Assembly: GCA_964413535.1 (NCBI GenBank)
Contig: CAYPTB010000029.1
Location: forward strand, 124,001-188,000
Direction of reading: 5' to 3'
Length of the DNA stretch: 64,000 nucleotides
Origin: CAYPTB01 sp964413535
Lineage (GTDB): Bacteria; Planctomycetota; UBA1135; GCA-002686595
The position numbers and the translations under genes were made by a program. Every line of letters begins with the position of its first letter. The first letter of the stretch is position 1. Positions 8,329-17,027 of the stretch are shown here, in pieces. The notes under the pieces were generated by a model. It was not told the origin of the DNA, did no database searches, and saw only the letters and a program-made list of their open reading frames with translations.

Positions 8329-9249
8329 TCATCCCACGCTCGTCGACTTCGCGAGGGCCAGCCGTTCGACGTGCAGCGGTCGCAGTCCGTCGGACGGATC
8401 GGTGCGCCAGCGGCGCTCGTGCGCCTCGCAGGCGCGCGGTGCGAGCGAGCCGTCCCCGTCGAACGGACTGGACGCGAGCTCGTCGTCGGAGGCCGTGCGG
8501 GTCGGCCGCAGTTTCGCGGAGGCGATCGCGCTCATGGCGGCGCGCACGCCCTGCGGGAGCCAGCAGTGTCCGCCCGCGAACTCCGCGCCGTCGCCGTCGA
8601 GGTCGAGGTGGAGCTCGATCGCGCGCGCGCCGAAGCGCGCGACGGCGCGTCGGACGACGTCGACCGACGTGGTGTGGTCGGACCAACCGACGGGCACGCC
8701 GAAGCGCTCGCGCAGCGTCGCGATCGCCGCCAGGTTCGACTCGCTCGGATCGGTGGGATAGGTCGAGACGCAGTGCAGGAGCCACAGCTCGCCACAGCCC
8801 GCCTCGCGCAAGACTTCGACGGCGCGCGCGATCTCGTCGCCGTCCGCCATCCCGGTCGAGAGCACGACGCGCTTCCCCGTGCGCGCGACCTCGCGCAGGA
8901 GGTCCGTCCACAGGATCTGGTACGAGGCGACCTTGAAGAAGTCGACCCACGGCTCGAGCACGCGCACCGCGTCGAGGTAGAAGGGCGTGCTCGCGAAGGC
9001 GATCCGGCGCGCGCGCGCACGCAGCGCGAGGTCGTGGTTGAACGACTCGGGCAGCTCCCAGGCCACGCGCTCGAGCAGCGCCGGGTTCGCGCGCAGGGCT
9101 TCGGGTGCGAAGAGCTCGCGGATCCGAAACTGCTGGAACTTCACGGCCGCGCAGCCGAGATCGGCCGCCGCGTCGACGAAGCGCAGCGCGCGATCGAGGT
9201 CGCGCGCGTGGTTGCTCGAGACCTCGGCCACGAAATCGACTTCGCTCAT
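8329..9249 (-). CDS. neuB: NeuB-type N-acetylneuraminate/nonulosonate synthase
   Basis: The 306-aa protein has the NeuB TIM-barrel signatures AAVKFQQF, FASTPFYLDAVRVL, FFKVASYQILWTDLL, LSTGMADGDEI, LLHCVSTYPTDP and VGWSDHTTS, in order. The family condenses phosphoenolpyruvate with an N-acylated hexosamine (for example ManNAc or 2,4-diacetamido sugars) to give a C9 nonulosonic acid. The C-terminal antifreeze-like (SAF) domain of ~350-aa NeuB proteins appears missing or reduced here, since the protein ends soon after the barrel with a short unrelated tail. The start ATG overlaps the stop of the GH57-like gene (ATGA, 9246-9249). Sialic, legionaminic or pseudaminic acid cannot be distinguished from sequence alone. 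Confidence 0.88.
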   Translation of the reverse strand: MSEVDFVAEVSSNHARDLDRALRFVDAAADLGCAAVKFQQFRIRELFAPEALRANPALLERVAWELPESFNHDLALRARARRIAFASTPFYLDAVRVLEPWVDFFKVASYQILWTDLLREVARTGKRVVLSTGMADGDEIARAVEVLREAGCGELWLLHCVSTYPTDPSESNLAAIATLRERFGVPVGWSDHTTSVDVVRRAVARFGARAIELHLDLDGDGAEFAGGHCWLPQGVRAAMSAIASAKLRPTRTASDDELASSPFDGDGSLAPRACEAHERRWRTDPSDGLRPLHVERLALAKSTSVG

Positions 9250-11522
9250 CGCGTGCCGACACCCTTTCCGCCGCGCGCCGGGCGTGGGATCAGCGCCAGC
9301 TCGAAGTCGTACAGCGGCGCGCCCGGGCGGTGCGTGTCGTCGATCTCCGAGAGCGAGAAGGCGATGCGCAGCATGCGGCGGCCGTCCACCTCGCGGTGGG
9401 AGACGAGCGGCAGCGCGGGGGCGCGGCCCGGGTCCCAGGCGAGCTCGAGACTCGCGCGCGGACCCTCGACGAGGAGTCTTCCATCCGTCGCACCGAACGC
9501 CGCGCGCGCCGAGACGAGCGACGAGACGGCGCCGGCGTGATCGCAGGGACCCCTGACGGCGAAGCGCTCCGGCTCGCCGCCGCTCGCGCAAACGATCTCG
9601 ACGTCGGCGCCGCCGAAGGCGGCGGGATCGAGCGTGACGAAGGCCGTGCGCAGGCTGCCGACGGGTCGCTCCTTCCACCGCGACAGGCGGTAGAGGAGCT
9701 CGACGCGGTCGGCCTTCACGCGCACGCGTTTCGCGAGCGACCCGAGTCGCGTGGCGACGCTCGCCTCGACGTCGATCCAGCGCGGTTGGCGGTCGACGCG
9801 CGGGAAGACCCGCTCGAGATCGGTCACGCGCATCGACGCGGGCACCTCGACGACGGTGTGCCCGCTGTAGAAGTCCGCCGCCCACTGGATGTCGTCGAAG
9901 TAACCGTGGGGCAGCGTGCCGAGCAGCCGGACGGCGTGGGTCGCGGCCTCGGGCGCTCGCTCCGCGAGAGCGAGCGCGGTCGCGACGGTCGCCGGATGCG
10001 CGCCTCGAGCGCCGCGCTCGTCGGTCCGCGCGCGTTCAGCGGACGCCCTACCGAACGCGCCGCGCGGAGCCCCGGGTTCGGCGGATCGAACGCTCGCGAG
10101 CGGCGCCAGCGGAGCGAGCCCTTCGATCGGCTGCGCGCCGAGCGTCTCGCTCGTCAGCAACTCGAGCGGCTCGCTCGGCAGCGCGATGAGCGGCTCGCTC
10201 GGCAGCGCCGCGGGCGGCTCGATCGGCAGCGCCGCGAGCGGCTCGGTCGGCAGCGCCGCGAGGCCCTCGATCGCGAGTCCGCGGCGCAGGTCGAGCACGA
10301 GCTCGATGCCGTCCGTGGCGATCGCGATGCGCCGTTCGCATTCGCGGACCTCCGCGCGCCGCAGCAACGCGGGCTGGGCATCGGGCGCCCGCGTCGGCGC
10401 GTCGGGCGAGGCGCCGTCGACCGGGTCGCCGGCGAAGCCCTCGAGGGCCTTCCAGCGCGCTTCCGTGAGGTGCGTGCGGTCGTCGCTCGACCAGGCGCGG
10501 CACACCGCGCGCCACTCGTCGGCGGCGCCGCCGGATCGAGCGAGCTCCCGCGCACGCGCGAAACACGCGCGATTGCGTCCCACGTCGTCGCGCCCCGAGA
10601 GCGCCCAGCGCGTGACGTTGTACTTGGGCTGCTTCTTCACGGGGATCGGATCGGCGAGGCTCGTGAGCCGCAGCTCGTCGCCGGCCGCGAACGCCGGGTC
10701 GGAGCGTACGCTCGCAGGCGTCGTGAAGGCGAGTCCCTCGGCGTGCAGCGCGTCGAGGATCGCGCCCACGCGCGCCCACTCGCCGCCCTCGTCGAGCGCC
10801 GGCTCCGACGTGTAGCGTCCCGGCCGGAAGTCGAAGACCTCCGCGTCGCTCGCGTACAGGAAGAGGTGGCGCGGCGTCGGCGAATCGCCCTCCGCGATCC
10901 CGCGCACCCACTCGCAGTAGCGCTCGATCTCCAGGTCGCCGACGGCCGCGCGCTGGAACTTCTGGAAGGCGATCGCGTCGATCCACATGAGCCCGATGCG
11001 GCGTCCAGCGGGCGACGCGGTCACGACCGGACCGTAGCGCAGCTCGTTCGACCACTCGGGGTGGGTGCTGCGCGGGTTGTTCCACTCCATCAAGAGCGTG
11101 CGGTAGCCCGCGTCGAGGTAGGCGTCCACGACGCCCTGCGAGAAGGCCAGCTCGTTCACGAGCGCGGTCTCGGGCGCGATCGCGAGGTGCCGGCGGTAGA
11201 GCTCCACGCCGAGGCGCTGGTTCCAGCGGTTGACCTCGGCCGGCACGAGCGGCCCGATGAGCTGCGTGTCGCCCGAACCGACGAACTCGACGCGCCCCGC
11301 CGTGACGAGCGCCCGCAAGGCGCGCGTCCAGGTTGGATCGAGCTCGTCGATGCGCTCGAGCGTGTGCCCGCTGGCCTCGACGCACAGCGCGAGCCACGGC
11401 CGCGCGTGCAGGAGCTCGAGGATCGGCCAGTAGCAACGCTCGACGATCCGCCCCCGCTCCCCCACCTCGATGGACGAGTAGGAGAGGTTCAGGTGGAAGA
11501 GCAGGGACCCTTGGAGCTTCAT
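9246..11522 (-). CDS. GH57-like glycoside hydrolase-family protein
   Basis: The 758-aa protein starts with the pattern FHLNLSYSSIEVGERG (residues 8-23), typical of glycoside hydrolase family 57 barrels. It continues with ASGHTLERI, VEFVGSGDTQLIGPLVP, ELAFSQGVVDAYLDAGY and FLYASDAEVFDFRPGRY, which matches the series of conserved GH57 motifs. The C-terminal half (after about 480) looks like a beta-rich domain. Between them, residues about 422-453 are a low-complexity linker made by four 24-base tandem repeats. GH57 enzymes usually act on alpha-glucans or galactosides, but as first gene of a unit with neuB and a Maf transferase this one may process a surface or sugar-linked substrate. The catalytic residues are not assigned with confidence. 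Confidence 0.75.
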   Translation of the reverse strand: MKLQGSLLFHLNLSYSSIEVGERGRIVERCYWPILELLHARPWLALCVEASGHTLERIDELDPTWTRALRALVTAGRVEFVGSGDTQLIGPLVPAEVNRWNQRLGVELYRRHLAIAPETALVNELAFSQGVVDAYLDAGYRTLLMEWNNPRSTHPEWSNELRYGPVVTASPAGRRIGLMWIDAIAFQKFQRAAVGDLEIERYCEWVRGIAEGDSPTPRHLFLYASDAEVFDFRPGRYTSEPALDEGGEWARVGAILDALHAEGLAFTTPASVRSDPAFAAGDELRLTSLADPIPVKKQPKYNVTRWALSGRDDVGRNRACFARARELARSGGAADEWRAVCRAWSSDDRTHLTEARWKALEGFAGDPVDGASPDAPTRAPDAQPALLRRAEVRECERRIAIATDGIELVLDLRRGLAIEGLAALPTEPLAALPIEPPAALPSEPLIALPSEPLELLTSETLGAQPIEGLAPLAPLASVRSAEPGAPRGAFGRASAERARTDERGARGAHPATVATALALAERAPEAATHAVRLLGTLPHGYFDDIQWAADFYSGHTVVEVPASMRVTDLERVFPRVDRQPRWIDVEASVATRLGSLAKRVRVKADRVELLYRLSRWKERPVGSLRTAFVTLDPAAFGGADVEIVCASGGEPERFAVRGPCDHAGAVSSLVSARAAFGATDGRLLVEGPRASLELAWDPGRAPALPLVSHREVDGRRMLRIAFSLSEIDDTHRPGAPLYDFELALIPRPARGGKGVGTR
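10164..10259. repeat. Four 24-bp tandem repeats inside the GH57-like gene
   Basis: Units 10164-10187, 10188-10211, 10212-10235 and 10236-10259 are near-identical (GAGCGGCTCGCTCGGCAGCG plus four bases), and a decayed fifth unit follows. On the coding strand they encode repeats of the form ALPSEPLA, forming a Pro/Glu linker. Such in-frame units can vary in number by slippage without breaking the protein. Confidence 0.85.
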
Positions 11523-11866
11523 CCCGAGTCGCCTCTTCGGCAGGAACTTTTCATTGCTTGATGGGGCCCGCCGGCGATCCCCGTCGCGGGCGCGGCCGGC
11601 GTCCCTCTACCGCCCCGCGCGCTGGCTCTCCTCCTCTGCCGCCCACGCCTCGTAATAGGAGGCGAGCACGAACGCGGTGGCCCACGGACCGTTGTTGTCG
11701 CTGTCGGCGAAGCCGGAGTGCCCGTTACGAGTGGGAGTCCTTCTGGGCGTCGTAGACGTTCCACGTGCAAACGCTCGATCGCTGACTCGGTCCGAGCGAA
11801 ACGCGCGCTGTCCGGCACAATGGCCGGGGGAGAGCCCGCCGCGCCGACGAGAGCCCGCTCCAAGGA
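11523..11866. other. Intergenic region between divergent GH57-like gene and exported protein
   Basis: This 344-base region must hold the promoters of both divergent genes. On the minus strand it contains a possible coding remnant (see 11607-11770). I see no clear promoter pair or hairpin. Confidence 0.5.
11607..11770 (-). pseudogene. Possible remnant of a coding sequence (frameshifted)
   Basis: On the minus strand, two short open stretches in different frames each look protein-like: TWNVYDAQKDSHS, ending at a TAA (11725-11727), and in the next frame NGHSGFADSDNNGPWATAFV running to the stop at 11607. Joining them needs a +1 shift near 11722-11730. Upstream of this the sequence ceases to look coding. 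I read it as the decayed C-terminal end of an unknown gene, but chance composition in high-G+C DNA is possible. Confidence 0.25.
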
Positions 11867-13918
11867 ATGCGACCTGCAACACGGCCTGTTAGCACGAGTC
11901 GAGGCCACGCGTCTTCTCGATTCGTCCTCGCGGTCGTCGTCGGAGTCGTCGCGCTGCTCGTCGTCGTGGCGGTCTTCGTGACGGGCCGGCTCGACCGCGA
12001 CACGTCGGCCGCGCCGCTCTCCGAAGTCTCCACCGCGCGCGAACGAGGAGCCTCGGGTCTCGCGCTCGAGCACGTGCCCCTCGAGCCACGTCAAACCCTC
12101 GCCGAAGCTGCAGACGCTCCAGCCGGGGAAGTCGCAGTCCCCGCAACGCGTCGCGTCCTCGTGCTGTCCCGAGCGAACCTGCCCCTCGCCTCGGTCGACT
12201 ACCGAATCGGCGATGGAACGTGGTGGTCCGCGACGTTGCTCGGCGCCGCCTCCGGCGAGGGCTGCGTGGTCGAGCTACCTCACGATCCGGCCGAGATCTT
12301 CGTCCGGGCGCCTGGGCATCTCGCGACGCTCGTGACGAGCGATCGCGTCGAGCTCCCGCCCGACGCTCTGCTCGAGATCGAGATGCCCGGGCTCGCCGAA
12401 GCGGTGACGAAGCTCGATCTACCTGCGGACTTCGGGCCCGCGATACGAGAGCTGCTGGAGGAGTGCAGCTCCTTCGGTTTCACGGGAGCCAACGCGTTCG
12501 CCATCGCGGTCGACGTCCCGTGCTTCTTGGGCAGGTTTCCGAATGCTCACCTCGAAGTTGGATTCCAGCTGGGCGATCACGAGCGCATCCTGGTCGATGC
12601 TCGTCTCGATGCAGGACTGCGCGCACGCGCGGTCCTCCCCGACCTCGTCTCGAAGGAGCTGCAAGCACCCGTGCACGTCCGGATGCGTCGCGAGAGCGAC
12701 GCTTCGCCCTCCGGAACGACCGCGCTCACGGTGTGGGCCGCATCCAAGGAGCAGGATCTCCCGCGCTGGTCCTTCGAGTGGGGAACGGTCGCGCTGCACG
12801 CGAAGGTGAAGGTCCAGGAGTTCTCCGTGACCGGGAACGAAGCGACCACCGCGGCGCTGATGCTGGGCCGGAAGTACCGCATCGCTGCTCTCCACGACGC
12901 GACGGGCGCTGCAGGATCGGTCGAGTTCACGCACAGGGGCGCTGCGGTCGAGATCGAGCTCCTGCCAGGCATCCGGCTGTTCGGCGTCTTCGACGGGGAC
13001 GGCAAGAGCCTGCCCGAGACCGCCCGTGCGAGGTGGACGTGGAGCAAGCCCGACACCGCGACCGACGACGGCGAGTACCGCTGGCTGAACGGCTCGGGCC
13101 CGCTCCCCATCGATCCCGGCGGAGCGTTCGCGGTGATCGCGCCGCGCCAGGGATTCCCCGGAAGACCTCCGCGCAGCGAGCCTCCCTCTTCGGTGACGCT
13201 CCGATTCGCAGTCAGCGGCTTCGCGGAGCTGGAGCTGGCGGTCGATCTCGCAGGTCGACACGCAGTCGACCTCGGCACGCTCACGCTCCAGAGCGACGAC
13301 CCCGACCTCACGCTGGCGACGCATCCTTTCCGCGGGCCGGACGCTCTCCGCTGGAGCACGTTCCAGGCGTGCGACGGCTCGCTGCCGGGATCCTTCGAGG
13401 TCGCGTGGGTGCGGCCGCTCGACGACGGAGGTCTCGAGGTGTTCCTCCAACGAGCGGAAGGAGCGGAAGCGCCCGCCGACTTCTCCTTCCGACATGCGGA
13501 GGGTGGCAAGTGGGTTTCGGTCGCGTACCCACGGCCCGTACCGGAGATCATCGTCGTGCACGGCCGGCGAGAAGGACGGGATGGAGCCGTACCGACCCTG
13601 TTCGAGCTGACGCATCGCGAGCCGCTGCCGAGCTACGACTGGATCCCCGGGCGACCTCGTCGAGTGACCGTGGAGTTCCTCGGCGTCGCACCAGAGATCG
13701 AGAGCGTGTCCATGGGCTGGAGTTGGCGCGACGCCTTCGTTCGCACGAAGTCCCTGCACGACGAGCTCGCGCTGGAGCGCTCGTTCGAGTTCACGTTCGA
13801 CGCGCCCGACGGCGCTGCGTTCTGGTGGACGTGGAAGACGGAGTCCTCCTTCGTGTGGCCTCCCGTTTCGTCGCGACGCCTCGTCGACGACACCGAGCTC
13901 GTCACGATTCCTGAGTAG
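11867..13918 (+). CDS. Large membrane-anchored hypothetical protein
   Basis: The 683-aa product has a short basic N-terminus and one strong membrane segment (residues 19-39), then a long extracytoplasmic region without cysteine-rich or enzymatic motifs. Several segments look like beta-sandwich folds of the carboxypeptidase-regulatory kind (for example VLSRANLPLASVDYRI and VELPHDPAEIFVRAPGHLA), which are frequent in planctomycete anchored proteins. I do not recognise a family. AAGGA directly abuts the ATG, too close for an ideal Shine-Dalgarno. The gene stands alone and converges on the next minus-strand gene. Confidence 0.6.
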   Translation: MRPATRPVSTSRGHASSRFVLAVVVGVVALLVVVAVFVTGRLDRDTSAAPLSEVSTARERGASGLALEHVPLEPRQTLAEAADAPAGEVAVPATRRVLVLSRANLPLASVDYRIGDGTWWSATLLGAASGEGCVVELPHDPAEIFVRAPGHLATLVTSDRVELPPDALLEIEMPGLAEAVTKLDLPADFGPAIRELLEECSSFGFTGANAFAIAVDVPCFLGRFPNAHLEVGFQLGDHERILVDARLDAGLRARAVLPDLVSKELQAPVHVRMRRESDASPSGTTALTVWAASKEQDLPRWSFEWGTVALHAKVKVQEFSVTGNEATTAALMLGRKYRIAALHDATGAAGSVEFTHRGAAVEIELLPGIRLFGVFDGDGKSLPETARARWTWSKPDTATDDGEYRWLNGSGPLPIDPGGAFAVIAPRQGFPGRPPRSEPPSSVTLRFAVSGFAELELAVDLAGRHAVDLGTLTLQSDDPDLTLATHPFRGPDALRWSTFQACDGSLPGSFEVAWVRPLDDGGLEVFLQRAEGAEAPADFSFRHAEGGKWVSVAYPRPVPEIIVVHGRREGRDGAVPTLFELTHREPLPSYDWIPGRPRRVTVEFLGVAPEIESVSMGWSWRDAFVRTKSLHDELALERSFEFTFDAPDGAAFWWTWKTESSFVWPPVSSRRLVDDTELVTIPE

Positions 13919-13984
13919 ATCGGAGATCTCCACGTCGGTTGCGAGATGCGATCGTCCCGCAACGTCCGCCACGTGCTCGCGCAG

Positions 13985-14446
13985 CTACGAGCTCGAGTCC
14001 AGGCGCGACGCGAGCTCGGCGAGTTCTCCCCGTCGCTGCGTGTCGGACGGGTCGAGCGACACGAACTCGGTCGCGAGGGAAGCGAGTTCCGGGTCGTCTC
14101 CGAGTCGGTCGTGCGCGTCCCAGAGTGCGTAAACGTGCGATTCCTCTTCCGGGAGGGCACAGCCGATTCCGTTGGAGATCCAGCCCCACCACGTAGTGTG
14201 GGAGAACACCCACGTGTGGACGTGATCGCCTGCGTCGTGCGCCAGCAGCCAGCGCGAGTCCTCCGTCTCCTCGAGCTCGTTCGTCTCGAAAACGCGGAGC
14301 ACATGCGTGGTGACCTGGAACGTCCCACAGGGCGAGCAGATCTCGTGAGCGGAACGAACGCTGGCGGTCGCGCCAACGCCCAACGCCCCGATGGCCGCGA
14401 AGGCGACCAGGACTCCGACGGCCCAAGAACTCGTCGGCTTCGTCAC
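13985..14446 (-). CDS. Small exported hypothetical protein
   Basis: The 153-aa protein starts at GTG 14446 and has one N-terminal hydrophobic segment (residues 8-27) that could be a signal peptide or anchor. CSPC (residues 37-40) follows. The acidic, His/Trp-rich body (HVHTWVFSHTTWWGWISNGIG) has no motif I can name. It lies just downstream of the convergent 683-aa gene and 25 bases before the end of pnkp, facing the same way as pnkp, so it may be the last gene of that transcript. Function unknown. Confidence 0.5.
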   Translation of the reverse strand: MTKPTSSWAVGVLVAFAAIGALGVGATASVRSAHEICSPCGTFQVTTHVLRVFETNELEETEDSRWLLAHDAGDHVHTWVFSHTTWWGWISNGIGCALPEEESHVYALWDAHDRLGDDPELASLATEFVSLDPSDTQRRGELAELASRLDSSS

Positions 14447-14471
14447 GAGAACAGTCTTCCGCCGTTCGAGT

Positions 14472-17027
14472 TCACAGCCTCGGATCGACCGGCTCGCTCT
14501 CCAACGCCAGGACGCCGAACACGCACTCGTGCACGCGGTAGAGCGGCTCGCTCTCGGTGAAGCGATGGAGCGCCTCGACGCCGAGAGCGAACTCGCGCAG
14601 CGCGAGCGAGCGTTTCATGGACAAGCCGCGTTCGCGCAGTCGCTCCATCTGCTCGGGCAGCGTGTACTCGGGACCGTAGATGATGCGCAGGTACTCGCGG
14701 CCGCGGCACTTGAGCGCCGGCTGCACGAGTCCGCGCCGACCCTTCACGATCCAGTTCAAGGGCTTCACGACCATCCCCTCGCCGCCGGCCTCGGTGAGCT
14801 CCTCCCACCACTTCGTCCCCTGCTCCTCGCTGTCGGGATCGGTGACGTCGACGATGCGGAACGGCGTGGGGAAGAGCAGGTCTTCGTCGCCGCGGCAGAG
14901 GTCGGCGAGGACCTCCATGTGCCAGACGTGGTCCTTGTCGACGTGGGCTCGGCGCTCGCTCGCGAGCAGGTGGAACGGCGCGATCTTCAGGTCCGAGACT
15001 CGATCCACCTTCCAGCAGTAGCGGCGGTAGGCGTCGACGTAGCGAGCGACGCACCCCTGCCGCGCCTGGAACCGGGCGGCGATGCTCTCGCTCCCGTCCT
15101 TCCTCTCCGAGGCCCGGACCAACGCGGCGACCGCATCGTCGAGAGCCGCACACGCCGAGGCTCCGGTCGGAGCGTACTGGGTGCGCAGGAGCTCCTGAGC
15201 CTTCGCCGACCAGGGCATGACCTCCGCGTCCAAGCACACCCAATCGGTCTCGAGCCGCTGCCAGAGCCCGGTGCGATCCATGGCGCCGCGCAGACGATCG
15301 ACGACTTCCGTGTGCTGACCTTCGTCGGGGAAGAAGGGCCGTCCCGTACGGGTGTACACGACGCCGGTCCCGCCGCCCACGACGCCGAAGCGTCGCCGCG
15401 CGGTCCCCTCGTCCTTGCAGAGGACAATCACCGCGCGCGAGCCCATGTGCTTCTGCTGGCAGACCACCTTGGGCACACCCTGGTGGCGGAAGTAGGCGAA
15501 CGTCTCGCGCGGATGCTCGAGGTACTCACCGTCCTTGGACGTCTCGGACGGCGCCATCGTCGGCGGCAAGTAGATGAGCCAGTGCGGATCGGCCGCAAAG
15601 CGGCTCATCACCTCGAGGGCAGCGATCGCGTTCTCCTCGCGGATCGTCACGTTGTGGTGGACGCGCGTCTGGACGATTCGCTTCCCGAGAACGTCCTCGA
15701 TGTCGAGGAGGTCGTTGTACTGCCTCTCGGCGACGGGAGGCTGGTCGGCGCCTTCGGGATGCAGGGGCCGCGCGGGTTCGTAGTACGTCTTGCGCGCCGA
15801 GACGTGGACGAGCTCCTTCTCGGGGTAACGCAGCGACGTGAGCTTCCCGCCGAAGACGCATCCCGTGTCGATGCAGATGGTGCGGTTCGTCCACACCGCC
15901 TCCGGCACTGGAGTGTGGCCGTAGACGACCATGGGCTTGCCGCGGTAGTCGCCGGCCCAGTTGTAGCGAACGGGCAGACCGAACTCGTCCGTCTCGCCGG
16001 TCGTCTCGCCGTAGAGCGCGAACTCGCGAACGCGCGCGGATGCGCGCCCCTGGAGATCCTCCCTGAGGCCCGCGTGCGCCACGACGAGCCTGCCGTCGTC
16101 CAGCACGTAGTGGCTGACGAGCCCGTCGAGGAACGGAACGATCTCGTCCTTGAACTCCGACGGCTCGCTCTCCAGTTGCTCCAAGGTCTCGGCGAGGCCG
16201 TGGGTGATCCTCACGTCCCGACCTTGCAGCTTCCGCATGAGCTTCAAGTCGTGGTTGCCGGGAACGCAGAGCGCGGCTCCCTCTCGCACCATCGACATCA
16301 CGAGCCGCAGCACGGCCGGCGAGCTCGGCCCGCGATCGACCAGGTCGCCGAGGAAGAGCGCTTTGCGGCCGGCCCCGTGTCGGGCGCATGGATTCGTGGG
16401 AGACGCATCCACCTCGTAGCCGAGCACACCGAGCAGCTCGACGAGCTCGTCGAAGCAACCGTGCACGTCGCCGATGATGTCGAAGGGCCCGTGCTCGCCT
16501 CGACGGTCGTTCCACAACGGCTGTCGCTCCAGCGTGACGGATTCGACTTCTTCCGAGCTCCTGAGAACCGTGATGTGGCGAAAACCCTCTCGCTTCAGAC
16601 CACGGAGGGAGCGGCGCAGCATCTGACTCTGCTGCCGGACGACGTGGGCGCCGAAGCTCCGGTCGGAACGGGCCTCGTTGCGCTCGTGGCATAGCTGCGG
16701 AGGCAGGTCGAAGACGATGGCCACGGGAAGGACGTGGAACTCGCGGGCGAGGGCCACGAGCTGCTTGCGGTCCTCCGGCTTCACGCTCGTGGCGTCTACG
16801 ACCGTGAGCCTGCGCACCGCCAAGCGCTTCTTGGCGACGAACTGGAGCACGTCGAAAGCCGCGTGCGTGGCGGACTGGTCGTTCTCGTCGTCCGCGACGA
16901 GGCCGCGACAGTAGTCCGAGGAGAGCACCTCCGTGCGCGCGAAGTGCCGGTGCGCGAACGTGGACTTGCCGCTGCCCGACGGACCGACGAGGACGACGAG
17001 CGAGAGCTCCGGGATGGTCACCTTCAT
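14472..17027 (-). CDS. pnkp: Pnkp: RNA 5'-kinase / 2',3'-phosphatase / adenylyltransferase
   Basis: The 851-aa protein has the three-module architecture of bacterial polynucleotide kinase-phosphatase. Kinase: P-loop GPSGSGKST (15-23, K21, S22) and D38. Metallophosphoesterase: GDVHG (D187, H189), GDLVDRGP (from 227), GNHD (257-260) and VVYGHTPVPE. Ligase-type adenylyltransferase: KHMGSR with K526 as the expected AMP-accepting lysine, and EGMVVK downstream. Residue numbering closely matches the Clostridium thermocellum enzyme (~870 aa), so all three activities should be intact. With Hen1 it repairs ribotoxin-cleaved RNA: end healing by kinase/phosphatase, then sealing when bound to Hen1. The ATG overlaps the hen1 stop (ATGA, 17024-17027). 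Confidence 0.95.
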   Translation of the reverse strand: MKVTIPELSLVVLVGPSGSGKSTFAHRHFARTEVLSSDYCRGLVADDENDQSATHAAFDVLQFVAKKRLAVRRLTVVDATSVKPEDRKQLVALAREFHVLPVAIVFDLPPQLCHERNEARSDRSFGAHVVRQQSQMLRRSLRGLKREGFRHITVLRSSEEVESVTLERQPLWNDRRGEHGPFDIIGDVHGCFDELVELLGVLGYEVDASPTNPCARHGAGRKALFLGDLVDRGPSSPAVLRLVMSMVREGAALCVPGNHDLKLMRKLQGRDVRITHGLAETLEQLESEPSEFKDEIVPFLDGLVSHYVLDDGRLVVAHAGLREDLQGRASARVREFALYGETTGETDEFGLPVRYNWAGDYRGKPMVVYGHTPVPEAVWTNRTICIDTGCVFGGKLTSLRYPEKELVHVSARKTYYEPARPLHPEGADQPPVAERQYNDLLDIEDVLGKRIVQTRVHHNVTIREENAIAALEVMSRFAADPHWLIYLPPTMAPSETSKDGEYLEHPRETFAYFRHQGVPKVVCQQKHMGSRAVIVLCKDEGTARRRFGVVGGGTGVVYTRTGRPFFPDEGQHTEVVDRLRGAMDRTGLWQRLETDWVCLDAEVMPWSAKAQELLRTQYAPTGASACAALDDAVAALVRASERKDGSESIAARFQARQGCVARYVDAYRRYCWKVDRVSDLKIAPFHLLASERRAHVDKDHVWHMEVLADLCRGDEDLLFPTPFRIVDVTDPDSEEQGTKWWEELTEAGGEGMVVKPLNWIVKGRRGLVQPALKCRGREYLRIIYGPEYTLPEQMERLRERGLSMKRSLALREFALGVEALHRFTESEPLYRVHECVFGVLALESEPVDPRL

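Noticed and set aside
10164..10259. CRISPR-like repeat array
   Set aside because: The repeats are contiguous without spacers and lie in frame in a coding sequence.
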